From Ruminococcus sp. (GTDB lineage: Bacteria; Bacillota; Clostridia; Oscillospirales; Acutalibacteraceae), in NCBI GenBank assembly GCA_004555265.1, contig SFIQ01000042.1, positions 1 to 11,307 on the forward strand: 11,307 bases of DNA, given 5' to 3'. Position 1 is the stretch's first letter, and each line of letters opens with the position of its first letter. The notes beneath the pieces are model-generated. The model was not told where the DNA came from and did not search any database. It was given only the letters and a program-made list of their open reading frames with translations. The position numbers were made by a program, and so were the translations under genes. This document shows positions 6,773-11,307 of this stretch, piece by piece.

Positions 6773-6801
6773 TTGACGAAGTCGAAGAATTCCTATACTA
6801 T
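6773..6801 (+). promoter_or_regulatory. Sigma-A promoter of the Pro-rich membrane protein gene
   Basis: -35 TTGACG (6773-6778), 17-bp spacer, -10 TACTAT (6796-6801). The predicted start near 6808 leaves a leader of about 18 nt containing AAGGGAG before ATG 6826. It supports that ATG over any start further upstream. Confidence 0.65.
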
Positions 6802-6825
6802 GAAGCAAAGAAGGGAGAGATACAA

Positions 6826-7719
6826 ATGTTTGAACCGAAAGAAGATGTTTACAAAGGGTACAGCGAATCGAACACAAAGCCGTTAGAGGATACGCCCCAA
6901 CAGCCGACCGCCACGGCAGTGACCGACGCGCCCGTACAGCCGAACCCTTACGGGCAGCCGCAACCGCCCTATGCACCCGTACAGCCAAATCCTTACGGGC
7001 AGCCGCAAATGTACGGGCAGCCGCAAATGTACGGCCAACCCGCATATCCGTATATGCCAAGTCAGCCGCCGAAGAAAAAAAGCGCGGGCAAAATCATTGC
7101 CATCGTTATTGCGTGCATTGTCGGGGTAAACCTTTTGTTGTTCGGCGGCGTTTTTGCGTTTATCGCCCTGCAATCCCCCGAAAAAAAGGTGGAAGCCTAC
7201 GAGCAAAGCGGCAATTTGGCGGATTTGATTGACGCGTGCGACGCGTATGACAACCAAATGCCCGATGTAGATGACCCCGTGGCGGCGGAACAGCATTTTG
7301 AAACGGCACTTTCGGATACAAAAACTTTCCTGCGCGCCGCAAAGGACGCAGATTGCCTGCTGTATTACACCGACGAGGACGAAGCCTACCGCACTTTACT
7401 GTCGGATTGGCTGTTTTTGATGCTTATAAACGGGCAGTATGACAAATACAGCGCTGTATTCGTGCAAAAAATGCAGGAATGCGCGCCGAACGGCACCTAT
7501 TATTTTGACACTTATACGATGATGCACTATATTGAAAACGACTATATCACCCTGACCGAGCCGCAAAAGCAAGCCGCACTTTCGGCGTTTGACGCGCTGA
7601 TTGCCGCCGCGGCTTCGGAAGAGGAGCGCCAAATGAATTTAGGGGAATATTACGATTTCTGCGAAGCCTTGGGCGAATATGACAAGGCGGACGAAATCGA
7701 ACGGCAGTTGTATGAATAA
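6826..7719 (+). CDS. Single-pass membrane protein with Pro/Gln/Tyr-rich N-terminal tail, unknown function
   Basis: Not recognised. The 297-residue product has three parts. A disordered tail (1-85) is rich in Pro, Gln and Tyr and contains PNPYGQPQ and MYGQPQ repeats. PKKKSAGK leads into one membrane segment (about 89-115). An acidic, helical domain (about 118-297) contains short TPR-like helix pairs and few basic residues. The KKK before the membrane segment places the tail in the cytoplasm and the C-terminal domain outside by the positive-inside rule. Such tails are common in Firmicutes membrane proteins of unknown role. The open frame extends upstream to 6607, but ATG 6826 has GGGAG about 9 nt upstream and a promoter just before it. 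No partner gene lies beside it: it is divergent from DUF2804 and followed by a repeat cluster. Confidence 0.72.
   Translation: MFEPKEDVYKGYSESNTKPLEDTPQQPTATAVTDAPVQPNPYGQPQPPYAPVQPNPYGQPQMYGQPQMYGQPAYPYMPSQPPKKKSAGKIIAIVIACIVGVNLLLFGGVFAFIALQSPEKKVEAYEQSGNLADLIDACDAYDNQMPDVDDPVAAEQHFETALSDTKTFLRAAKDADCLLYYTDEDEAYRTLLSDWLFLMLINGQYDKYSAVFVQKMQECAPNGTYYFDTYTMMHYIENDYITLTEPQKQAALSAFDALIAAAASEEERQMNLGEYYDFCEALGEYDKADEIERQLYE
6931..7044 (+). repeat. Coding repeats (PNPYGQPQ and MYGQPQ units)
   Basis: Two 33-bp units (6931-6963 and 6976-7008) differ at only two positions and encode PVQPNPYGQPQ. They are followed by two 18-bp tandem units (7009-7026 and 7027-7044) for MYGQPQ and a drifted MYGQPA. 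The array probably expands and contracts by slippage or recombination. Confidence 0.85.
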
Positions 7720-7728
7720 AAAACAGAA

Positions 7729-7735
7729 AACACCA
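7729..7735 (+). repeat. Left copy of the AACACCA direct repeat flanking the repeat cluster
   Basis: AACACCA occurs here and again at 8245-8251, bracketing the whole repeat block 7736-8244. It could be a 7-bp target-site duplication. The left copy is preceded by AA (AAAACACCA), matching the base of the terminator stem found at the right copy. Confidence 0.5.
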
Positions 7736-7738
7736 AAC

Positions 7739-7828
7739 AAAGACTTGTCATTCTGAACGCAGTGAAGAATCTCAAAAAGTAAAGAGATAGGAAACAGAGA
7801 TTCTTCGGCTGTCGCCTTAGAATGACAA
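7739..7828 (+). mobile_element. MITE-like inverted-repeat element, copy 1
   Basis: A non-coding 90-bp element, about 92% identical to copy 2 (7 differences). The left arm starts TTGTCATTCTGA (7745-7756) and runs to AATCTC. The right arm begins GAGATTCTTCGG and ends AGAATGACAA (7819-7828). A 23-bp A-rich centre separates the arms. There is no coding capacity, so any movement would depend on a transposase elsewhere. Confidence 0.75.
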
Positions 7829-7950
7829 TCGGGCGGGCAACAAGTGCATCGTCCCTAAAAATCTCGTAAGGAACAACCTTCGTGTTGTTTTGCAAAAAAC
7901 ACAGCAAACCATGCGGCGGGAGCAAAATTCTCCGAATTCGGGCACTTTGC
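7829..7950. other. Non-coding mosaic of decayed repeat fragments
   Basis: No gene is seen. The stretch holds a degenerate hairpin (7866-7892) and a partial GCGGCGGGAGC unit at about 7914-7924 that is repeated intact at 7949-7959. It lies within the block bracketed by AACACCA. Confidence 0.6.
7866..7892 (+). repeat. Degenerate GTAG-type hairpin
   Basis: GTAAGG followed by AACAAC (7872-7877) and GTTGTT (7884-7889). The layout copies the intact unit at 8046-8070, including the trailing TTTTG, with drifted stem and guide bases. Confidence 0.45.
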
Positions 7951-7974
7951 GGCGGGAGCAAGCCCCCGCCCTAC
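7951..7974 (-). repeat. REP-like hairpin, CTAC end
   Basis: GGCGGGAGC (7951-7959) pairs with GCCCCCGCC (7962-7970) with one mismatch and an AA loop, then CTAC. It is the same unit as 11210-11233, with one substitution in the stem. Confidence 0.7.
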
Positions 7975-7991
7975 TCTATTATAACAGACAT

Positions 7992-8013
7992 TTCCCCTAT
8001 CAGGGGAATCACC
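7992..8013 (-). repeat. Partial REP-like hairpin
   Basis: TTCCCCT (7992-7998) pairs with AGGGGAA (8002-8008) around a 3-nt loop. A CCGCCCTAC end follows shortly after (8014-8022), as in other units, but does not sit directly on the stem. Probably a decayed or recombined copy. Confidence 0.45.
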
Positions 8014-8045
8014 CCGCCCTACCTGCCGGCATCCGCAATTATACC

Positions 8046-8070
8046 GTAGGGAACGGTCTTGACCGTTTTG
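8046..8070 (+). repeat. REP-like hairpin, GTAG end, AACGGTC stem
   Basis: GTAG, then AACGGTC (8052-8058), TT, GACCGTT (8061-8067). It has the same stem as the intact unit at 11257-11281 but has lost the outer CC. Confidence 0.72.
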
Positions 8071-8089
8071 AAATCTTCATCCAAATCAC

Positions 8090-8112
8090 GGGCGAACGCA
8101 GTTCGCCCCTAC
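8090..8112 (-). repeat. REP-like hairpin, CTAC end, GGGCGAAC stem
   Basis: GGGCGAAC (8090-8097) pairs perfectly with GTTCGCCC (8101-8108) around GCA, followed by CTAC (8109-8112). It is oriented against the unit at 8046 and back to back with the unit at 8117. Confidence 0.75.
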
Positions 8113-8116
8113 ACGC

Positions 8117-8142
8117 GTAGGGACAGGCGCCCCGCCTGTCCG
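8117..8142 (+). repeat. REP-like hairpin, GTAG end, GGACAGGCG stem
   Basis: GTAG (8117-8120), then GGACAGGCG (8121-8129) pairing perfectly with CGCCTGTCC (8133-8141) around CCC. It lies 4 nt from the CTAC of the preceding unit. Confidence 0.78.
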
Positions 8143-8156
8143 TAAAAAAGCATAAT

Positions 8157-8246
8157 AAAGACTTGTCATCCTGAGCGAAGCGAAGGATCTCAAAAAGTAA
8201 AGGGATAGGAAACAGAGATTCTTCGGCTGTCGCCTCAGAATGACAA
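8157..8246 (+). mobile_element. MITE-like inverted-repeat element, copy 2
   Basis: A 90-bp element in the same orientation as copy 1. The left arm spans 8163-8191 (starting TTGTCATCCTGAGCGAAG), the centre 8192-8214, and the right arm 8215-8246 (ending TCAGAATGACAA). The last AA is shared with the base of the terminator hairpin at 8245. With copy 1 it brackets a block of REP-like hairpins, and the outermost 12 bp of the pair (7745-7756 and 8235-8246) are perfectly inverted. Confidence 0.78.
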
Positions 8247-8290
8247 CACCACGGGCTGTTCAAGCATTTGAACAGCCCGTGGTGTTTTTT
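8245..8290 (+). terminator. Strong intrinsic terminator between converging genes
   Basis: A perfect 19-bp stem (8245-8263 with 8268-8286) and GCAT loop are followed by TTTT (8287-8290) on the plus strand. On the minus strand it lies about 20 bp after the lipid kinase stop, but the expected U-tract there is replaced by the end of repeat copy 2 (TTGTCATTC). It works best for plus-strand transcripts, although the nearest plus-strand stop is 525 bp upstream. Confidence 0.88.
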
Positions 8291-8309
8291 ATAGTCTTCG
8301 TGTTTTATT

Positions 8310-9290
8310 TTATTCCGCCGCAACTTCTTCTTTCACGGTTTCCTCGGTAAATTCGTGTTCATCACCCGCAACCGACACCCATTCGGGTTTTTGCACCATA
8401 ATACGCACGGCGTGCTTCAAGGTTGTTGCCTCCACCTCTAACTGATTCCCGCCGAACTCGCCGTCCAGTGTGAACGGCGTGGGATCATCAAACATAAATT
8501 TGATGTGTTTACAATGGCGAATGATTACATTGTCATTTTGCGCCACGGTTTTATGTACCATATCGTTGGCAAGGCGCAAAAGTTCGCCCAAGTTTTTGAA
8601 CATACGCACAAGCACCAACTCGTGCAATCCGTCGTCAAATTCCACACCGATATTGTGGAGCACCGGCATACCGCCGACGGCATACGAATTGGATGCCGCA
8701 CCGTAAAACCAGTCGCCCTCAAAGAATTCGCCATCCGCCTCCACACGCGCGTGATAGGGGCGCATTTTTACAAAATCCTTTGCCGCCTGCACATAATAGG
8801 CATTTTTGCCTAAAACATTTTTGACCTTTTGGTTGACGCCGTAGGAAATCGCCGTAAAATTACCGAATCCCGCCACATAAATAAAGTATTCGTCACCGAA
8901 TTTGCCGATGTCCACAGGTTTCGGTTCGCCGTTGATAATCGCCTCCACCGCCGCGAACACATCGGTCGGAATATTTAAGGAATGGGCAAAATCGTTGGTC
9001 GAACCCATCGGCAGATACCCGACGGGAATATCTTTGCCGAGGGTGAGCACACCGCAAACCGTTTCTTTTAAGGTGCCATCCCCGCCGCAGCAAACGATAA
9101 TATCAAATTCTCCGCCGCGGGCTTTGACAATGTCAAACGCATTTTTATCGATTTGCGTACAGCACGCGGTCACATTGTACCCCGCCTGGTCAAAACGGTT
9201 GATCATACGCATCATATACTGCTTTGCCATTTTTTTACCCGAAACGGGGTTCACGACCAACAGCATTTTTTGATTGTTTGCATCTGCCAT
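8310..9290 (-). CDS. Diacylglycerol kinase family lipid kinase (YegS/BmrU-like)
   Basis: This family uses ATP to phosphorylate a lipid hydroxyl, typically diacylglycerol, recycling it to phosphatidic acid at the membrane face. The 326-residue product shows NPVSGKK (14-20), the nucleotide-binding GGDGT (69-73), PMGSTNDFAHSLNIP (94-108) and, in the C-terminal beta-sandwich, FDDGLHELVLVR (218-229) and LDGE (275-278). All are in family order, and length is slightly above the usual 290-310 because of an acidic tail (EEVAAE). ATG 9290 has GAGGTG about 7 nt upstream; a TTG at 9305 would overlap that site and is rejected. The gene starts 31 bp after the glycyl-tRNA synthetase stop, with no promoter between, so the two are probably cotranscribed. 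Whether the substrate is diacylglycerol (DgkB-like) or another lipid cannot be told. Confidence 0.9.
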   Translation of the reverse strand: MADANNQKMLLVVNPVSGKKMAKQYMMRMINRFDQAGYNVTACCTQIDKNAFDIVKARGGEFDIIVCCGGDGTLKETVCGVLTLGKDIPVGYLPMGSTNDFAHSLNIPTDVFAAVEAIINGEPKPVDIGKFGDEYFIYVAGFGNFTAISYGVNQKVKNVLGKNAYYVQAAKDFVKMRPYHARVEADGEFFEGDWFYGAASNSYAVGGMPVLHNIGVEFDDGLHELVLVRMFKNLGELLRLANDMVHKTVAQNDNVIIRHCKHIKFMFDDPTPFTLDGEFGGNQLEVEATTLKHAVRIMVQKPEWVSVAGDEHEFTEETVKEEVAAE

Positions 9291-9320
9291 GCCCACACAC
9301 CTCAATTTTCTTTGAATTAA

Positions 9321-10703
9321 TTAAAATACGATTTTCTCGGCAAGGAACGCTTCCAACTCGTCAATCGGCAAGCGAACCTGTTCCATAGTGTCGCGGTCGC
9401 GCACGGTCACACAGCCGTCCTGTTCACTTTCAAAGTCATAGGTGATGCAATACGGTGTGCCGATTTCGTCCTCACGGCGATAGCGTTTGCCGATAGAGCC
9501 GGTCTCGTCGAAATCCACCATAAACTTTTTGGAAAGCGCCTCGTACACGGGCAAAGCCTTTTCCGAGAGCTTCTTGGAAAGCGGTAAAACCGCCGCCTTG
9601 TAGGGCGCAACCGCGGGGCTTAAATGCAGCACCACGCGGGTATCGTTTTTCTCGGCGTCGAGCACTTCCTCGTCATACGCCTCGCACAGCAGCGCCAAAA
9701 CGGTACGATCCAGCCCGTAGGTGGATTCAATGATGAACGGAATGAATTTTTCGTTGGTTTCGGGGTCCAGATACTCCATTTTCTGCCCGCTGTATTCCTG
9801 ATGGCGGGTTAAATCGAAGTTGGTGCGGTTGTGCGTGCCGTTGATTTCGCCCCAGCCGAACGGGAACAAAAATTCAATATCGCACGCAGCTTTCGCATAG
9901 TGCGCTAATTTTTCGTGGTCGTGATACCGCAAATGGTCGGCAGGGATGCCCAAATCCTCAAAATACTGTTTGCCGTATGCCTTGAAATAGTCATACAACT
10001 CGCTGTCCGTGCCTTCTTTGCAGAAGGTTTGGAATTCCATTTGCTCAAATTCAATGGTGCGGAAGGTAAAGTTACCGGGCGTAATCTCATTGCGGAACGC
10101 CTTGCCGATTTGCCCGATGGAAAACGGCAATTTCGCACGCATAGTACGCTGGACATTCAAAAAGTTGACATATTCGCCCTGCGCGTTTTCGGGGCGCAGA
10201 TAAATCACGCTTTTGCTGTTGTTGGTAACGCCGCGGAAGGTTTGGAACATCAAATTAAATTCACGGATATCCGTGAAATTGTGCTTGCCGCAGTTCGGGC
10301 AGGGAATGTGATGATCCTTAATGTATTGGAACATTTCCTCTTTGGTCATCCCGTCGGCGTGCGCGTCGGGGTCGAAATCGTCAATTAAATTGTCGGCGCG
10401 GTGGCGCATTTTGCACTCTTTGCAGTCAAGCAACGGGTCGGAGAACGACGCCACATGGCCGCTTGCCTCCCAAACACGCGGGTGCATTAAAATGTCTGCG
10501 TCCACTTCGTAACTGTTTTTGCGCTCCTGGATGAAGCGCTTGCGCCAAGTGTCTTTCACATTGTTCTTTAAACGCGCGCCCAAGGGACCGTAATCCCAAG
10601 TGTTGGCAAGGCCGCCGTAAATGTCGCTTCCCGGGAAAATAAACCCGCGGTTTTTACAAAGCGCCACGATTTTTTCCATAGATTTTTCTTCGTTTTTCAA
10701 CAT
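9321..10703 (-). CDS. glyQS: Glycyl-tRNA synthetase, alpha2 (single-chain) type
   Basis: This enzyme joins glycine to tRNA-Gly in the cytoplasm. The 460-residue protein is a full-length class II enzyme. It has a start region GFIFPGSDIYGGLANTWDYG (20-38 region), a zinc site with CxxC pairs C94/C97 and C135/C138, RPENAQG (170-176), motif 2 around FRNE (203-206), EFEQMEFQTF (218-227), motif 3 GLDRTVLALL (330-339), and a C-terminal anticodon-binding domain (about 355-455). This homodimeric form differs from the alpha2-beta2 GlyQ/GlyS type. ATG 10703 has AAGGA 8 nt upstream; an internal ATG at 10679 has a weak site. I saw no T-box in the short leader, although T-boxes often control glyS in this phylum. 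The lipid kinase gene follows in the same unit. The gene is also often called glyS. Confidence 0.96.
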   Translation of the reverse strand: MLKNEEKSMEKIVALCKNRGFIFPGSDIYGGLANTWDYGPLGARLKNNVKDTWRKRFIQERKNSYEVDADILMHPRVWEASGHVASFSDPLLDCKECKMRHRADNLIDDFDPDAHADGMTKEEMFQYIKDHHIPCPNCGKHNFTDIREFNLMFQTFRGVTNNSKSVIYLRPENAQGEYVNFLNVQRTMRAKLPFSIGQIGKAFRNEITPGNFTFRTIEFEQMEFQTFCKEGTDSELYDYFKAYGKQYFEDLGIPADHLRYHDHEKLAHYAKAACDIEFLFPFGWGEINGTHNRTNFDLTRHQEYSGQKMEYLDPETNEKFIPFIIESTYGLDRTVLALLCEAYDEEVLDAEKNDTRVVLHLSPAVAPYKAAVLPLSKKLSEKALPVYEALSKKFMVDFDETGSIGKRYRREDEIGTPYCITYDFESEQDGCVTVRDRDTMEQVRLPIDELEAFLAEKIVF

Positions 10704-10721
10704 AATAACCGTCCTTTGCTC

Positions 10722-10738
10722 CCTTCCCGGCTGGAAGG
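10722..10738 (-). other. Small hairpin in the glycyl-tRNA synthetase leader
   Basis: On the minus strand CCTTCC (10738-10733) can pair with GGAAGG (10727-10722) in the roughly 53-nt leader, ending about 8 nt before the AAGGA ribosome site. It has no U-tract, so it is not a terminator. It could slightly tune initiation; role unknown. Confidence 0.4.
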
Positions 10739-10762
10739 TTCATCAAAAGTATCTGAACTAAA

Positions 10763-10791
10763 ATTTTAATCCATATTTTCGGATATGTCAA
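10763..10791 (-). promoter_or_regulatory. Sigma-A promoter of the glycyl-tRNA synthetase / lipid kinase operon
   Basis: Minus strand: consensus -35 TTGACA (10791-10786), 17-bp spacer, -10 TAAAAT (10768-10763). The predicted start near 10756 gives a short leader of about 53 nt, too short for a T-box. Confidence 0.82.
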
Positions 10792-10968
10792 GGCAAAATC
10801 CAACATTTTGACAAGTTGGGAAACATTGAGCAGGATTTCCGCATGGCAAATGCCCTGCCTTTCGATGTAAATCGCTTGCCGATATGGGGCTCAGCGTCAT
10901 CGACACCCTTTGCTTGAAATATAAATTGGGGGTTGTAAGGTTGTTTAACGGAACGGGCAAATGCGAGC
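10792..10968. other. Unassigned intergenic segment upstream of the glycyl-tRNA synthetase promoter
   Basis: No convincing gene, ribosome site or RNA was found. All frames are broken or start-poor apart from an 82-codon minus-strand frame with odd composition. It shares the 12-mer ATTTACATCGAA (in inverted orientation) with the spacer of the inverted repeat at 11161-11236, so it may be part of a longer dispersed repeat. Confidence 0.4.
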
Positions 10969-10994
10969 GTAGGGGTCGGCGTCTCGACGACCCG
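10969..10994 (+). repeat. REP-like hairpin, GTAG end, GGGTCG stem
   Basis: GTAG (10969-10972), then GGGTCGGCG (10973-10981) against CGACGACCC (10985-10993) with one mismatch and a TCT loop. It is in tandem with the next unit, 3 nt on. Confidence 0.72.
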
Positions 10995-10996
10995 TT

Positions 10997-11023
10997 GTAG
11001 GGGCGGGTTTCCACGCCCGCCCG
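10997..11023 (+). repeat. REP-like hairpin, GTAG end, GGGCGGG stem
   Basis: GTAG (10997-11000), then GGGCGGG (11001-11007) pairing with CCCGCCC (11016-11022) around an 8-nt loop. It ends 1-2 nt before MITE-like copy 3. Confidence 0.72.
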
Positions 11024-11024
11024 C

Positions 11025-11114
11025 TTGTCATTTTGAGCCGTTCGGCGAAGAATCTCGTTTCGCGCAGGTTTACTTTGTTCTATTGGAGATCCTTCGCTTC
11101 GCTCAGGATGACAA
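11025..11114 (-). mobile_element. MITE-like inverted-repeat element, copy 3 (different centre)
   Basis: A 90-bp element with arms 11025-11056 and 11086-11114. The right arm is the exact reverse complement of copy 2's left arm (29 of 29), so copy 3 is inverted relative to copies 1 and 2. The 29-bp centre (11057-11085) is unlike the A-rich 23-bp centre of the other copies. No coding capacity. Confidence 0.75.
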
Positions 11115-11160
11115 ATCGGGGTTTGTAGGGGTGTTTTTGGAACGAACGAAACACAGGATT

Positions 11161-11236
11161 AGGGTAGGGCGGGGGCTTGCCCCCGCCGTTAATTTACATC
11201 GAACCCCGCGGCGGGGGCAAGCCCCCGCCCTACCCT
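11161..11236. repeat. REPIN-like pair: perfect 27-bp inverted repeat of two hairpins
   Basis: Positions 11161-11187 and 11210-11236 are perfect reverse complements, separated by 22 nt. Each arm is itself a hairpin with a 9-bp stem, GGCGGGGGC with GCCCCCGCC (11168-11176/11179-11187 and 11210-11218/11221-11229). GTAG is outermost on the left and CTAC on the right. Two REP units facing in this way match the published REPIN layout. Confidence 0.8.
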
Positions 11237-11256
11237 GTAAATTGTATTTTGTGCGT

Positions 11257-11281
11257 GTAGGGAACGGTCTTGACCGTTCCG
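11257..11281 (+). repeat. REP-like hairpin, GTAG end, GGAACGGTC stem
   Basis: GTAG (11257-11260), then GGAACGGTC (11261-11269) pairing perfectly with GACCGTTCC (11272-11280) around TT. It is the intact form of the unit at 8046-8070. Confidence 0.8.
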
Positions 11282-11307
11282 TAAAATATATCAAATTACG
11301 CGGGCGA

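Noticed and set aside
7739..8246. CRISPR array, because of repeated 90-bp units and palindromes.
   Set aside because: There are only two direct copies about 330 bp apart, the palindromes have different stems and irregular spacing, and no cas gene is present.
10704..10760. T-box leader for glycyl-tRNA synthetase.
   Set aside because: The leader predicted from the consensus promoter is only about 53 nt, with no terminator and no T-box core sequence.
10766..11014. 82-codon minus-strand open frame.
   Set aside because: It runs through the glycyl-tRNA synthetase promoter and through REP-like hairpins, has odd Cys/Pro/Arg-rich composition and no ribosome site.
11103..11294. 63-codon minus-strand open frame, and a similar 94-codon frame at 8039-8323.
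   Set aside because: Both are translations of the repeat hairpins (peptides such as GACPRRG and RGACPYACRGELRSP). They reflect palindromic GC-rich DNA, not protein selection.

Overview
The window looks like chromosomal DNA of an anaerobic, endospore-forming member of the Clostridia, perhaps an Oscillospiraceae-like gut lineage. The evidence is a YpeB germination protein, AGGAGG-type ribosome sites, sigma-A promoters (TTGACA/TATAAT with 17-bp spacers), a TPP riboswitch with an intrinsic terminator, an alpha2-type glycyl-tRNA synthetase, and intergenic regions filled with short palindromic repeats. The lineage assignment is an inference. No phage, plasmid, CRISPR, tRNA or rRNA gene was seen.

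Layout. (1) 1-602, minus: the N-terminal 200 codons of a cysteine desulfurase that runs off the left edge. (2) 763-2477, plus: ypeB followed by a small lipoprotein with three 11-residue repeats, closed by a hairpin at 2499-2545 that can serve both converging operons. (3) 5593-2558, minus: a thiamine-related operon with a strong promoter, TPP riboswitch, attenuator, an MTH1187/YkoF-type thiamine-binding protein, and a ThiX-like permease, ThiY-like lipoprotein and ThiZ-like ATPase. The genes overlap and read as one transcription unit, probably for uptake of thiamine or its pyrimidine precursor. (4) 6615-5590, minus: a DUF2804 protein whose stop codon lies inside the -35 box of the thiamine promoter. 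(5) 6826-7719, plus: an unrecognised single-pass membrane protein with a Pro/Gln/Tyr-rich N-terminal tail. (6) 10703-8310, minus: glycyl-tRNA synthetase followed 30 bp later by a diacylglycerol-kinase-family lipid kinase.

The two long non-coding stretches (7720-8309 and about 10792-11307) are mosaics of two repeat families. One is an approximately 90-bp element with 29-32-nt inverted arms beginning TTGTCATYCTGA (three copies). The other is a set of short hairpins carrying GTAG on one side (or CTAC when inverted), the layout of REP elements used by RAYT transposases. The first cluster appears to have been inserted as one block of about 509 bp into a bidirectional terminator. The 7-mer AACACCA flanks it on both sides, and removing the block rebuilds a symmetric terminator directly after both converging genes.

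The genes are mostly ordinary housekeeping and transport genes. The least explained items are the repeat cluster and its insertion scar, the repeat-bearing lipoprotein next to YpeB, and the Pro-rich membrane protein.
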